Assembly: GCA_004026145.2 (NCBI GenBank)
Contig: CP034996.1
Coordinates: forward strand, 7,477,391 to 7,541,390
Length of the DNA: 64,000 nucleotides
From: Takifugu bimaculatus
Taxonomy: Eukaryota; Chordata; Actinopteri; Tetraodontiformes; Tetraodontidae
Direction of reading: 5' to 3'
The position numbers were made by a program, and so were the translations under genes. Numbering within the stretch: position 1 is the first letter of the stretch; every line of letters starts with the position of its first letter. Below the pieces are notes generated by a model. That model was not told where the DNA came from. It made no database searches and saw only the letters and a program-made list of their open reading frames with translations. Shown here piece after piece: positions 21,398 through 34,900 of this stretch.

Positions 21398-23416
21398 CTA
21401 TAAGAGCGTGGGTAAGGGGGTGGGGGATAGCTGCTCCTTCGGTGCATATTTGGCAAAAAAGGGCAAGAAGACGGTGAGCATGACCCCGACGATAGCCAGC
21501 ATATAGCCCCAGCCGATCTGACACTCGCCGGCGTAGTAGATGTCAGATTCCCCGCAGAAGGACCTGACCAGGGAGGAGTTGAGACCGAAGGGGTAGACCA
21601 GGAGCCCGGCGGCCATGATGAACACTGCAGAGGTAGAAAAGATCAAATCAGACACTCACTGAATATTCACACAAACAAACATGGCAAAATGAATTTAAAG
21701 CCTAATTTCCCCTCAGTCCTGTGGTCTGGAACAGGGACCAGACCCAGAAACCGGGCCGGTGAGCAGCCACTTGGTGTCAGCAGAGGCTTGTTTAGGGAGC
21801 TACCCTAAGGTCATATGTAACCAAGAGGAGAAAGGTAAGCCTTCTGACACAGACTTACATTTAAAAAGCACAACCAAATTCTTGGATTGTCCAATTAATG
21901 CCCTGCCCCCCAAACACATAAATTGAGTGGAGTGTCCCTGCTTGCGTTGCCAAGTGTTTATCGACTGTGCCGCTGGCTATTGTTGCTGCTCTGAGTCATT
22001 CCCAGTCCTGCCTGCCTCTCCATTACCGCGCCAAGTGTCATCGCTGTTTAGTCTGCAGAGTTACAGGAATAACCTCCTGGTGATGGCGAGCGGCCCTCGA
22101 GACAACACAACAAACACTGCCTTCTGTTACGCCGCATTGATTTTAGGAGACGTCTGTTTTTTCCTGTTTTCAAGGGCAGAGCAGCAGCGTGGTCAGAGGA
22201 GCAGCATCAAATCGATGGTTGGTGGGAGTTATGGAGGACTCTGTTCATAGAAAGGCTCACGGGCTCTGGGCCCCAAGCGCGGAAAAAAATTCTGAGTGTG
22301 TGACGGACGGATACCTCGTGTGTTTCAGCATGTGCGAAGACACCAGAGTTTAAAAACCACACAGCAATAAAAGGGTGACATACCCGAACATCATAACTGG
22401 ATGACGGGAGCCTACGGACAAGTGTCTATGATCTAGAGTTACTACGGTTGACCAGGCCAGCAAAACTATTCTGCTCAGAAAACAAACACTAACCTAACCT
22501 GTCTGATGTCTCACCATCAGACTTCAGCCCAGTAACCCCAAACACCTGCCACACCTTCTGTGGAGCAGGCATCTCCAGAGTAACCAAGCTTCATCTGTTT
22601 CCAATATGCAGGTTCTATTACAATGGGTCAATATTCTATTAATACATGCTAATGTTAGCTTGCTAGGCCCTTATATTTGCTACCTAATTATTAGGTCAGA
22701 TGGACACAAAGGTTTGAGAAGCCTCACGTGAATGGCGCGCAATGTAAACAGGAAGTGGTTCTGTCCTGTAATCCAGTGAAGAACAGAGAGCTTGATAAAA
22801 GAGACTGACATGACCTGCCGATGCACCGCGTTCGTGTGGACAGCAGACTGGATCATCTGCGTTCACATCGGACACAGGAAGCAGATGCATCAAAGCACAA
22901 ATGACAAAAACATCAACCGCAGAAGAGCTTCAGGGTAGACAAAACGGAATCACATGGGCCAGAATCAAATGTCTTATTTAAATACAGTTCTGGGCTGCAA
23001 TAGAATTATTTATTAAGGAGGCGACAATGACTTTGTTGCAGAATATTCACTGTTCTTCCCACTGAAAGCTCAGGATCTGCTCTTGACTGGTGTAGTAGCT
23101 CCTGTTAGCCCATATTTGGGGACACGTCACATGCACCCAGGAGTCGTCGCATTAATACCGGTAAATAAAAATCAGAGGTCATGACCCAATCTGATCTGTA
23201 ACATTCAACAGTAATTGTGTAAATAAGGTGGCAGGAATGAGAGGAAAGCATCTCAGGCTGGATCAGATGACCACTGCTGTCAGTACAGGACCCATGAATA
23301 ATGACTTAGAAATGATGAGACAGTGAGTAATGGAGTTAGCTGGGTGCTATCGTGTCCTAGTTTCAATGAAAACTTTGTACACATTGCCAAAGACATGAGT
23401 CACGATGCATGAGTGT

Positions 23417-23465
<49 letters not shown>

Positions 23466-26400
23466 AGCTTGTTAACTTGATCAGGCATGGATTTGCATTA
23501 TTCTTAATGCACCCTCACAGAATCATTCAGACGTGTAGGCTGGGTTTTAGGTTGGTAAGAACTGGTCTGGGAGCACGCTCCAGCAGGTCCTAGCTCTTAA
23601 AAATGCAAACATATTCATATTTTGTCTTTGTTTAGAAAGGCTGCAAACTGCCGTGGTTCACTCTGTTGAATACCAAAGCCCTTTATGGGGCCGCTGCTCT
23701 TTTATTACATATAGTTCACACACCTGTGCCAAGATAACAGAGGAGAAACTCAGCTTTAATGTGCAGCAACTGTATGGCACCTTTTGCACACAGATGAACT
23801 AAATTAACCTTGAATCACTTTCTGGGTGATGTGGTGAGGGATGGAAAGCTGCTCCCAGATGGTTGACAGCGGCGAGAACAATAGAATGAGATTGAATGTG
23901 TGCGCGTGGGGCAAGAAGATGTGCGATGACCTGGCATCCAAGCGTGACACTGAATCAGTTTCATCAGAAAGCTCACACAAAGAACCTCGCCGGCTAACAC
24001 GATCACTCGAACCCAGAAACGCACAAATCACAGGCTCACTCATGTCATAGCTTGAGCTCAGATGTGTAAATCCAGCTATACTTTCCCTTTAGAAACCATC
24101 AAAAATGCAACAAAACTGCACACTCCTGCAGTGAGTTTTAAACCTTTACTAACTATCAGGGTTCTGAACATTTCTAACAGTAGAAACTGACAGATATTGC
24201 AGTGATCATAGTGAAGACCTGTGGAAAAATGAATTAAAAAACTGTTGAAGACCTTTATTTGGAGGAAAAGTTTTTTACTGTGGCGTTTACGCTGACTTGG
24301 TTGGATCCTAACAGTTATTTCAAGTAGGAAACCCCTAAATTTAACTTATTCAACAACAAAAACAACAACCACATAACAATCTAGAAGGAGTAAAATTGCT
24401 GTCTGTGCTCCTGATGCACTGTTTCCACCGTTGGTCATAGCTGCTGGAAGCTATTAAATGCACTAAATACTGTCACTCTGATCAGCAGAGGCAGGGAGAC
24501 GCCAGTGGAGTAAAGTACCCTGCGGTAGAGCCGAGTGATCTACTGTCTGAATCAGCTTATTAAACAGTTACTGACATCACTGAGAGGACTCCTTTTCCTT
24601 TCTCTCTTACAGAACAATCCTTTTAACAAGACAATATCAAATGGAGGTAGATTAAGGTCAATTAAGATCAAGATTAAGTTCAAAGGCCACTTGCTCCACC
24701 AGAACATTTAAAAACTGTTAAAAAGCTAAAGATTCACAGTGGGCTGGGGTGGGTATTAAAGCATCTCCAGTACGTGCAACTATCAGCGTCCCTCCAGAAA
24801 CTGACCGTTCACATCAAACACAGACTGAGGTCTGCATTCACCACAGGAGCCGTGTTTGATGCGCAATTTCCTGAAGAGATCAACACACGGTGGGGGGGAA
24901 ATGACTGTTTTTCTTCCCCGCTGCTTTAATAATGCCCGCCTTCTTCCAGGTAAAGTTTTGGCTGCAAAAAGTGTCTAATAAATCTTGATTTGGCAACAAG
25001 GCGCTCGTTTGTTCGCTGTTTGCAGCCGAGTTTGCTATTGATGAAAAGCGCCGAGGGGAAACATATGCTGCTAGGAAAGGCTGCGAAATGTTGTTAATTA
25101 CACTTCCAGGCCCAGAGCAATACATCAGAACTCCTGTTGCCGTGCTGCAACTTACGCCAACGCGTTCTTCATCAATGCGTCTCCCCTTTGGATCCTCACG
25201 AGCATCGAGCATTCCACGTGAGGAGCACGCGTGTTGATCTTATCTCGTGTAGACGATAACAACCTGGAAGTGATGAGGCAGTTTGATGTAAACGAGGTGC
25301 TGTGAGGTGATTTACAGCTGCAGCCTGGCGTCATAAACTGTAACCTACATACACTCACTTCAACTACAACGCACACTATACATATGCGCGACTGTGTAGA
25401 CATAGATTAGTGTTGGATAATGGCAGCATTACACACAGGCAACTGACTGCAGAAGAAAAAGACAACTGACTGACAAAACTGCGTCTTTGGTGTTTTAGTT
25501 GCATTTGCAGGAGAATGGAGATGTTTCACTGATGTCAACCTCTTTAGTCAGCTGTAGGAAAATGGAAATGCTGAAATATGTTCTAAAATATCTTGAGAAT
25601 TCCCCAGCGTTTAATATGTAAGGTCATTAATGTTTAATAACCAGAATTCACGATTAAAAATAATGTCATTATGATGTCAGCCGTGAAACAGTCAAAGTTA
25701 ATGAGAGGATGTGAAGGATAAAAGTTTCTGTGGCTGTGATACAAACAGTGGCAGTGAATGTTCAGGTAGTCAGCTGGGAGCTGCTGTTGCGTGGGCTCCA
25801 GCAGCAGGGACCCCTTCTTAATGTGTGCAGCTCTGTACACAGCCCTGTTGATAATTAAGCTCAGTGCGCCTCTGGGAAATTATGCTAATGGCAGTTCTAC
25901 ATTTCAAGAAACACTTGGCTTAAGGTGATGGGGAACGCAGCGGTGAGCAAAACCCGACACCCGAACAAATGTTTCCAAAAGCAGTCGAGGAACCAAATGA
26001 AAATGAGGCAAGAAAGAGGAAATGAAGTTTCCATAAGAGAGAAATGTAGAGTAGCCTGTAGAGTTGTTACACTGCTTTACTCAACTACACTGTTATATTA
26101 CTACACAAGAATTAGCTGCAAATATGTTGTTTCAGTCATTCATTGTGATCACTGACCATGTATTTTGTGATTAATACAACCTGCTGTGTAGTCTGCACCT
26201 CACCTATGGTTCATATAAATGACAAACTGGTGTAAACTCAGTAAGCAAGCCAGATAAAACAGTTAGAATGATGAGAGAACCCTTAGTTACTGCCTGTGAT
26301 CACAATCGTCTACAAAGATGTTTATTTTACAGCAAGGTAATTCTCGCTACGTGTCTGGAGCCACCGAGCCTGTTGACCTTCAGCAATGTATGAAAGGAGA

Positions 26401-29400
26401 TTGAAAGAGTGAGGTAGAAGAGGGGATCCAATGTGGCAATAAAATACGGGGAGATAAGGGAGATTAGCAGGGCAATAAAATAGCTTCTGTCATCTTTGGA
26501 GTGAGCGGTATATATGGTATGTATACGTCAGCGTGTGAGCTCTTGGTTGACAGTGTGTAGCCCTCCTGAGACTGTGCTTCTCACCCAGGCAACAGCATGA
26601 ATGGCACATGAATCTTACCCGCAACATCCAATTTGTCATTTAAATTACTTTCATTTCCACATCTCCATGTATTTCTTAATGCCACAAATTAATTTACACC
26701 TCAGACAAATTGCTTGTCCTTGACTTCCCGATCCCTTACCAGACAACCTCGCGAGCCACGCGGGCCTGCCTCAGCGAACGGTCGGACTGGAACTGATCTC
26801 AATCCATCATGCGTCTCACCTTGCAGATTGGTTTACCTCAGGAGACAAAGCACCTCACGTGCATGACTGGGAGAGACAAATAATAAAGATACAAGCAAGA
26901 AGTTGGCAATTAAAGTGAAGAACATTCGTTAGCGGTGAACACTGGCGCTCAACGTGGTGACTGTGTGATGTTAAACAATGGTTTAACTGATGAAACCTGA
27001 AGGACTGTCCCTGTGCTGCACGAGGACAGCTGCTAGTGATGTGTGTGTGCGCGTGTGTGAGTGTGTGTGCAGCCATGGGTCTTGTATTAACCCCCTGATT
27101 GCTTCGACAGCCTCTGGCCCCGAGGCTAAACCCTTAAGCTAGGAGTCTGCTGGGCTCGGTGGCTGCCTCAGGTTAGCGCGTGGAAGCCACGACCACCTCT
27201 GTGACAATGTCTATTACTGTAAAGTCTGTCCAGCTGTGCTGCAGCATCAGAGGTCACGTCTGAGGTCGACAAAGCCGAGCGCAATATGCCACGCAGCTTT
27301 AGAGATACACAAAAACATGACTAGAGACACAACGTGAGGACATTGTTGTGGCGGCTGTGGGCAGTTGTATTGGGAATCGTGAAGATTTAAAAGTGTATTT
27401 TTTTCTCTCCTCTGAGTGAACATTCCTGCTAAGACATGCAGAAGATGTCTTAGATTTCACTGAATAAATATACATAATATGGCAACCATACCATCTATTT
27501 TACTTGAGTATACTCAGATATAACCTCCCACAGGTATAATGAAAAGTGCAGGATGCATGAATTCATGAGATAGACTAAAAACACGGTACTTATTTTCTGA
27601 CTCTCTGCCAGGCATTTTTCAAATAGCGCCTTGTTTTGTTCTTGAATGGATTTCCTGCGTCACCAGTTCACGGCGTTTACCACTCAGCATATAGATCACC
27701 TTGAAACCCCAGAGAAGAAATGCTGAATAAAGATTAGGGACTTCATCTTTGTTGTGTAAATTAAATCGGCGTCCATATTTAGTAATTAAAGTGTCATCTG
27801 CGTAATGCACTGTTGTTTATGAAGGGGGAAAAAATAAGGCAGCAAATCATGGACAATAAATCAAGCGGCATTTATTAACCTTCACATCAATCCGTGCATG
27901 CTGGTGGTGTTTAATTGGGCAAAAATGGAGCAATATATCATGGGGAGAAAAAATATTTTTACTAACTGAGCAAAGTCAGTAAAAATAAAACTGCTAGTGC
28001 AAATGGAATAAAATATTTCAGATGTTTTACATTGTTTTGTTTAGGTGTACATGCTACAGGATGGAATGCTAAAAAATGAAGGTAGTTTAGCAGCGTTTGA
28101 TAGCAGATTCTCCAATGAAGAAAATCTGAAGTGATCGGGAACATCAGGAAGTTTCTTCACGTGAATTTTGATGTCTGATAACTTTGTGAACATAAGACTG
28201 TGCAGACTGATAATTCTGTAGTTTTCTTCAGAGGCAAAAAAAGACCTGCTCCAGTCCATGAATCCAGCTGGAAGATCATTATCTGACAATATACAGAAAC
28301 CTTTCTGATGAGTGTGAGGTGTGACCAGGTTGTGTGAGTCTGTGCGCATGTGGGCTTGTGTGTGTTGGAGGGGGTGCAGCAAAATATAATGAATCCCTAC
28401 AGGAGATGCTGGGTCCCCGCTGTGCTTCTGTAATGTAGCTGTGCCCTGCCATCACTCCCTGACCCACTGGCATTAAGGAGAAATGGAAACCATTACCTTC
28501 AGCCCTGCCGAGCAAGTGGGAGACCTGAATCAGGCAGCAGGTGTGTGTGTATATGTGTGTGTGTGTTTTATTAAAAGAGAGAGAAACAGACAGAGACACA
28601 GCCCAGCAGGAGTCCCACTGTATGAAGACCAGTCAGTCACAAACACTTGTGTGGGAAATGTAATATCAAACATGTCAACAACATAATTGGATTTTAATTT
28701 TAACATGTGAGACAATGACTAAGGGGGTTTAAAGAAATCTGCAACGCTCCCATCAGCTCAAGAATCTTTACAGCCTCATGCCTCTCACATTACTCCACTC
28801 TTAATCTCTTGCTTCAGTGCATCCTATAAAATGTTCATTGTTGAATAAACAGGATTTTCAACCCACAGAACCCTGAGTGGACAAAAGAGACACCTTTTCT
28901 TTTTTTGTGTGCAGCCACCTGAGGGGAGCTCAGCACAAGTGTGTTCTCTGCTGCTGCTCTCTGTGTCTGGAGTGGGAGCTTCTGGAGAGGATGGCAATAG
29001 TAAATCTCTGGGATTACATTCAACACCAGAGATGGAGCCCCACCACAGGCAGCCTCAGATGAGCCCTTTCGATAAGATGTCTTCGCTGAGCTTATTTTAT
29101 CAGTCTTTTTCCCCCTCAAAAATCAGGTTTAAATGAGTTTTTGGGTTAGCTACAACATAGCGGTGGGGGAAATGAGGACTTAACACAGCATCATTAGAAT
29201 ATTAGTGTAGGTGCAGGGATATTTGCTTTCCCAATTAAATGGTGCTAAATACAGCAGCAAGTGTGATACTTCACTCTGGAAGCAACATACTGTAGATGTG
29301 TTCCAGAAGCAAATGTTGCACAACTCTCCAGCAGGAAGCACGGACAATTGTAGAAACATCCAACACAAGATCACATCTGTTCAAATTTAACAAATTAATT

Positions 29401-30167
29401 CTTATATCAAACAGTTAATCAGGCTCATGCAGCTGTTGAATGTCCCTTAACAGCGCCACAGTAAGAAAACAATTAGACAAAGGCGAAGGAAACAGATGGA
29501 ACTCCTGAAATTAGTCATTGATTTTGCTAAATGGGCACCTTTGACTTTGCAAAGTGAACCTTCCACCTTTTGCCAGTTAGCCAAATCAAACAAATATTGT
29601 TTTGAATTCATTTTTAAGCTGGGACTGTGCAGACACCCTCCACACCCCCAGCCTTGAGACAAACAGTAAATACTCAATCGGTCAGGAATGAGAGGCTGGT
29701 TGCAAATGACGTCATAAGCAATAAGAAGATGGCAGCACCTTCTAGGCATCACTTTTGGAAGTAGTCATTGTTCTTCCTGCGGTTTAGACCTGTGATTATC
29801 GTGCACCTTCAGTAAACCTTGTTCTCCCTGCCAATGACTCACAGATGAGATGACACACGACAACAGTTTTCATTGATATCATAATCTGCATTTACTGTTT
29901 TGTAAGTTTCTCCTTTAAAACAAGAGCACTCATCTTGCTCTTAACTCTAATGTTTTCTTTAATCTGGAGGAGACAATTGGTAGTCTGTCCCAGCTCTCTG
30001 GAGGTGATCTATGGCTCCCGTCTGTCCTGCTATCGATCACGCGTAACTGAAAGCTTCGTCACAACAATGTCTAGCGAGGTAATCAAGACCACCGAGACAC
30101 ACAGGAGGCCTCGCTGATGCGGTGAGAGCATTTCCTTGGTTACAGAAGCTTTTGTGAAAGCAGTCAG

Positions 30168-30203
<36 letters not shown>

Positions 30204-30585
30204 GCAGTGAGCGTATGACATTTGGTCTTTGGAGCAAAGCCTTGTTCTGAAACAGCAGGTCTTGATCGCCTGTATTTGATGCTTCATTCTCCCCATCACG
30301 CACGCAGAAGGTCAGCATTCAAGGTCAAAGGGTGACATTGTTTCATTTAGGCATGAAGTATGTCTTATCAGTCAGTATGTCCTCAAAATGGAGGAAGGAA
30401 GAATAAAGAAGGTAAAGACTTTAAGTGTAAACTTTATCTTAGTTGTTTACTAAAATGAAAATGTTTACAGATTGAATGTGCTGAACTACACAATTTATGG
30501 AAAGACATTTGTGCTCATTTCTTGCCTAAAAGAATTCAGTTTCACCATGAATCATTTTGCTAACTTTATGTACACAAAGACAGAC

Positions 30586-30655
<70 letters not shown>

Positions 30656-31951
30656 GAGATGGGATTAAAATTTACTGTCATTATAAAATAGGTTTTAGTG
30701 CCCCTCCCTACAAGACACATTGAATGCAGCCACTGCAGGAGTATAATAGCAAAGTAATTAAGATGATTAGATGCAAACTCTCCTCATTTGTTGATGCAAA
30801 GCTGCTTAGTTCACTACATGCTTCCTTCGTGTCATCAGACGTATGAAGGAATTCACAAATGAACGGTGCCATTTTCAGTGTGTGTGAGTTCAGCCGCATC
30901 CTCATCCTCCAAATGTTTAGCTTCACTCTAAATATGCTAAAACGGCAGCACCTCTTATTTTGTGATGTTCCCGCCGAAGACACAGATGCCTGGCGTCCCA
31001 GCCACTGTGACCCCGGGATGCACCTGCACAACAGTCAGCAACGTTTATGTGTTATCATTAGATGACGGTGGAGCAAACAGCAGAGAGAAAATAGAGCAGT
31101 TATCTCTCACCGAAGATGGCCAGACGTGTGTACATGCACCGCAGGAGGCAGAGCGCTTTCTACCAGCATTTGTGCAGGTCAAATGACCTTTTTAACAGGA
31201 GCGATTTGGTCAGGAGATTAAACGGTAAACACATGAAGTTCTTAGTAAAATTACTGCTCCGAAACCAATTCCCACTCACTGTAAAGGAGCCTTACCACTA
31301 GACTCATGAGGATTTATCAAAAAATCAGCACAGTTCAATACAACATTCAACAATAATGCATGTGCAGCTCCAAAGGTGTCGAAGCTGAGGACGAAAGAGA
31401 TCCAGACCACCTCTGAATGAGACTGAGGACGCCTGAGTGCCATCATGACACAAACTCCTCATAAGAGAAGCTAAATATGGGTAGATCTAGGTTTGTGCCA
31501 CCTGAAGCCCCAGGGTTTGGCTTTTCCAAAGCTTGGGTCAAGCAAATAGGTGAGGTTGTCACGCTGTAAGTTGGAGGACGATGAGGCAGACAACAAAACC
31601 AGGTTTTGCACCTGAGGAGTCAGGCTTTAAGAACCAGGTATAGTCTTTGTCATTAAGGCCTTTCAGACATTGTATCAGCCCAAATACATGACTGGAAAAC
31701 CCATGATTCTCAGGACAGTGACACAAGGAGACAAGAATTTAAAGCTGTGACAGACCTGCAACACACACAAGAGTCCCATTAGCATCAGGCTGGGGTTCCC
31801 TCGTGTAAATTATCACAATAAATGTGATGTTTATCGCAGCACACAAACATAACTTCAGCGGCTAGGCTATTAACAGCTTTATCACTAAGCAACAGCATGA
31901 AACCCCCGCAACATGCAATTTCTTTCACTCACTCACGCACGCACACACACA

Positions 31952-31995
<44 letters not shown>

Positions 31996-34900
31996 CACAC
32001 GCACGCACGCACCACACACACACACACACACTCCTTTTGAGTGTAATGGCACTGTGTCTAATTTGGAGGATGTTTGACAGACAGTATTTTAATGACCCTG
32101 AGAGTGGCGTAGAGTTAAGTTGACAAAGACATCTTTCGTGTCTGGGAGATTTTAAGCTGCCAAATAGGAAGAGCTGGAGGGGTTGCAATGATTAAAATGC
32201 TATGATAAAGATGTGAATACAGTAAGTGTCAAGTTTACAAAATGTAGACAAAGACTTGTTTTAATCAGATGCAAAAAGTCAGGACCAACTCTTCCCACCA
32301 TCAGCATAATGCTGTGGACCTTTGGGAGTACTGAGTACCATGTAATGAGAACAACCACACAGCCTTACTCATGAAAAGCCTAATTAGCCATTAGCATGCA
32401 CTAAAAAGCAGCTTTGAGACCATCACAATCTCTCCTCCACAATCCCCTGCTGAGCCTCTGTAATACAGCACAGGCCCAGAGGACCAGGCAGCCAATCAGA
32501 CGTTTCCATTTATAATTCAGGTCTCAGTGATGAGACCGTGATACGGTCTCTGTTTTTAAGCGCCAATAGTCCAGCCGGCCCACACAAGTGGCTACCTCCT
32601 GTTTCTCTTTCTTTGGGCTTATGTCTGCTCTTTAGATGATGGAAGACTCATGCGGTCCAGCTAACACTCGCCAAAAAATACACAGTATTACACACATGCA
32701 ATTCGCTGTGTTTCTGGATTGCATTTGCCCTAATTAGCATGTTCTTCTCTAAGCATTTTAGGCTAAACTTAACTGCTGATTTTAACATCTTGGCTGCTGT
32801 GATGTGCTGACTGTTGCTGAAGTATAACTAAAGACAACACAAAATCACTACTGTCATAATAATACTATAGAAAACAAAGATGAATCCAACATCCAGGGCA
32901 CTTCGGAAATGTTGACCTCTGTCAAACTCAGGTCCAGGGACAGTAAATCCTCCCACCAATGAATGCACCTTCACACTCTGCAACAGTTCCTGTGTAACTT
33001 TAACAACTTTAACCTTAGCAGCAACATTTGTGATTGTGGCGTATTGACGTAATAATTGTCTTCTAGCGAGTATGTGATGAATTTATTGCATGTTTGCCTG
33101 TAATGATGGTGTCGTCTGCAGAGGCAGGACCACAGCTGGAGCCTTCAGGAAAGGCCTTAATCTGCAAAAAAAATATTAACCTGTTCTATGAGGGCTTGTC
33201 AAAAGAGATGTTTGTTATGAACAGGCACTAAGCAAGGAGAAAGTGGATATAAAATAGATATTATAAAGTGTAAAGTACAATGTGACTTTACAATCAGTGT
33301 CAATTTAATCTGCTTCAGGGGTTTATTATTAGAAATAAAGAACAGAAGAAAAAGAGAGCGAATACCTGAATATATTTGCATTAAATATGTTAGAATTTTT
33401 CATGCTCATATTAGACCATTGATTTAGGATTAATGAAATGTTGAATAATTTATTGGTATGATAATATGAATTATGCTTAAAGTTGTGCTAAATGCAGATT
33501 TTTACAGAAAATGCATGTTAATTTTCCCTAACCCAATCTTTGCAAGATGTTCGTGAGACTATCTGAGAATGAAAATCTCAAAATATGCTTTCTTAGGTGC
33601 ATTTAAGTAAAAGAAAATGTGATTCAAAGCCTCGGGCCTTGGTCTGATGATGAGCTTATGCAGAAAGTCCCTGCATGCTTCCCATCCCTGCTCATTTATC
33701 ACCCAAAATAAACAGCCTTGAATCCTGCATTACACTTCCTCACAAAGTCAATATGACCAGTGTACTTGGTATGAGCCAATGCTTGTCCACGTGCTTCAGC
33801 CACATCACTGCCTGCCTGCATTTCATGCCCAGCCTGTCTGCATCCAATGTTCCATCTGCTTTGGCACCCGGCTGTGTTGGACCAGGCCAGACTGTTGCTC
33901 CAAAGAGAGGTGGGTCTGTGATGGAGGATGCTCCAGATGCTTCTGAATCCAGCTGCAGCCTGTTGGCAAAGTCACGGCATAATGAGCCACCCCCATCTTG
34001 TTCTCTGCACTGCTGTCCTGTTATCTGTATGGCTCCTGCCAAGCCCATTACCCATGCATGGTTTAAGTTAAAATACCACGCGCTCACCAGCTGATTGATG
34101 AGTCTAAAATATCATGGAGCTGTTTAAAGGGGGGGTTTGCATGCTTTTAATGGTTGTCGTCGCAGCCAGTGTTCCCAATGCCATCTCATCTTTCCCATCC
34201 GTCAGTATGGATTTAGGAGGCCGGTCTGCGGGCCAGGCTCCATCGATTACAGCAGGCCAACCAATCATGCTGACAGACACCTCAGTCCAGAACAAACCTT
34301 GGCTTTTAATAGTGCCGACCACAATGCCCACGTTCATGTGGAAAGCAGAAAATGGGCAGTAAAACACCCAGCAGACTGAGTAGGGACCCACCACAGCAAC
34401 AGTGGATTAGCACCAGATACACAAGCAAACCTCCACACCCACACACCAAAATCGACTTTTCGGGCTTGAGTTTAAGATTTCTTAAGCCTGCTTTTAGGAA
34501 GTGTGTCTACAGATGGGCTGTAAAGCAGCTTAAAGTGCTGGATGAAAATGTACATGACCTTGTCTCATCTCAAAGCAAACGCTGGGAAATTAATTTAAAG
34601 CAGCCACCAACTTTAAAGGTGGCTTTTTCTCAGTCTTGTTGCCTGGATTTTGTGTGCACGTGTGTACTTGTTTGTGTGTGTGCTTCTTTAAATCTTGTTC
34701 AATCAGATTTCACTTCTTTGAACTTGGATGAACATTAATGAAATCAGACTGAACCACATGAAATGTTTGCAAGCGTGTGAGATTATGAGAGAGAGTTCAG
34801 CAACACAGCACATTCTCTGCTCAGTGCACGAGCGTGTGAACGTGTGAGAGTGTGTAGTGGTGTGTGTGCATGCGAGACTCCAGCTCTGTCTCTGCTACTG

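Larger units (their letters stand above)
21625..31930 (-). other. Left part of the 42-kb LHFPL-type intron
   Basis: No exon is recognised. Contents are a (GT)n at 23,413-23,464, the second 171-bp repeat copy (28,764-28,935), an (AC)n at 30,172-30,201 and a (GA)n at 30,589-30,655. There are unique stretches rich in TAAT/ATTA words, for example 24,940-25,150, 26,630-26,860 and 27,840-27,930, which could be regulatory. The open frames are short, on both strands and without family resemblance. Confidence 0.5.

Noticed and set aside
33675..34394. Cluster of long open frames on both strands
   Set aside because: Frames are open on both strands over the same bases, which suggests low stop-codon density by composition; none resembles a protein family.
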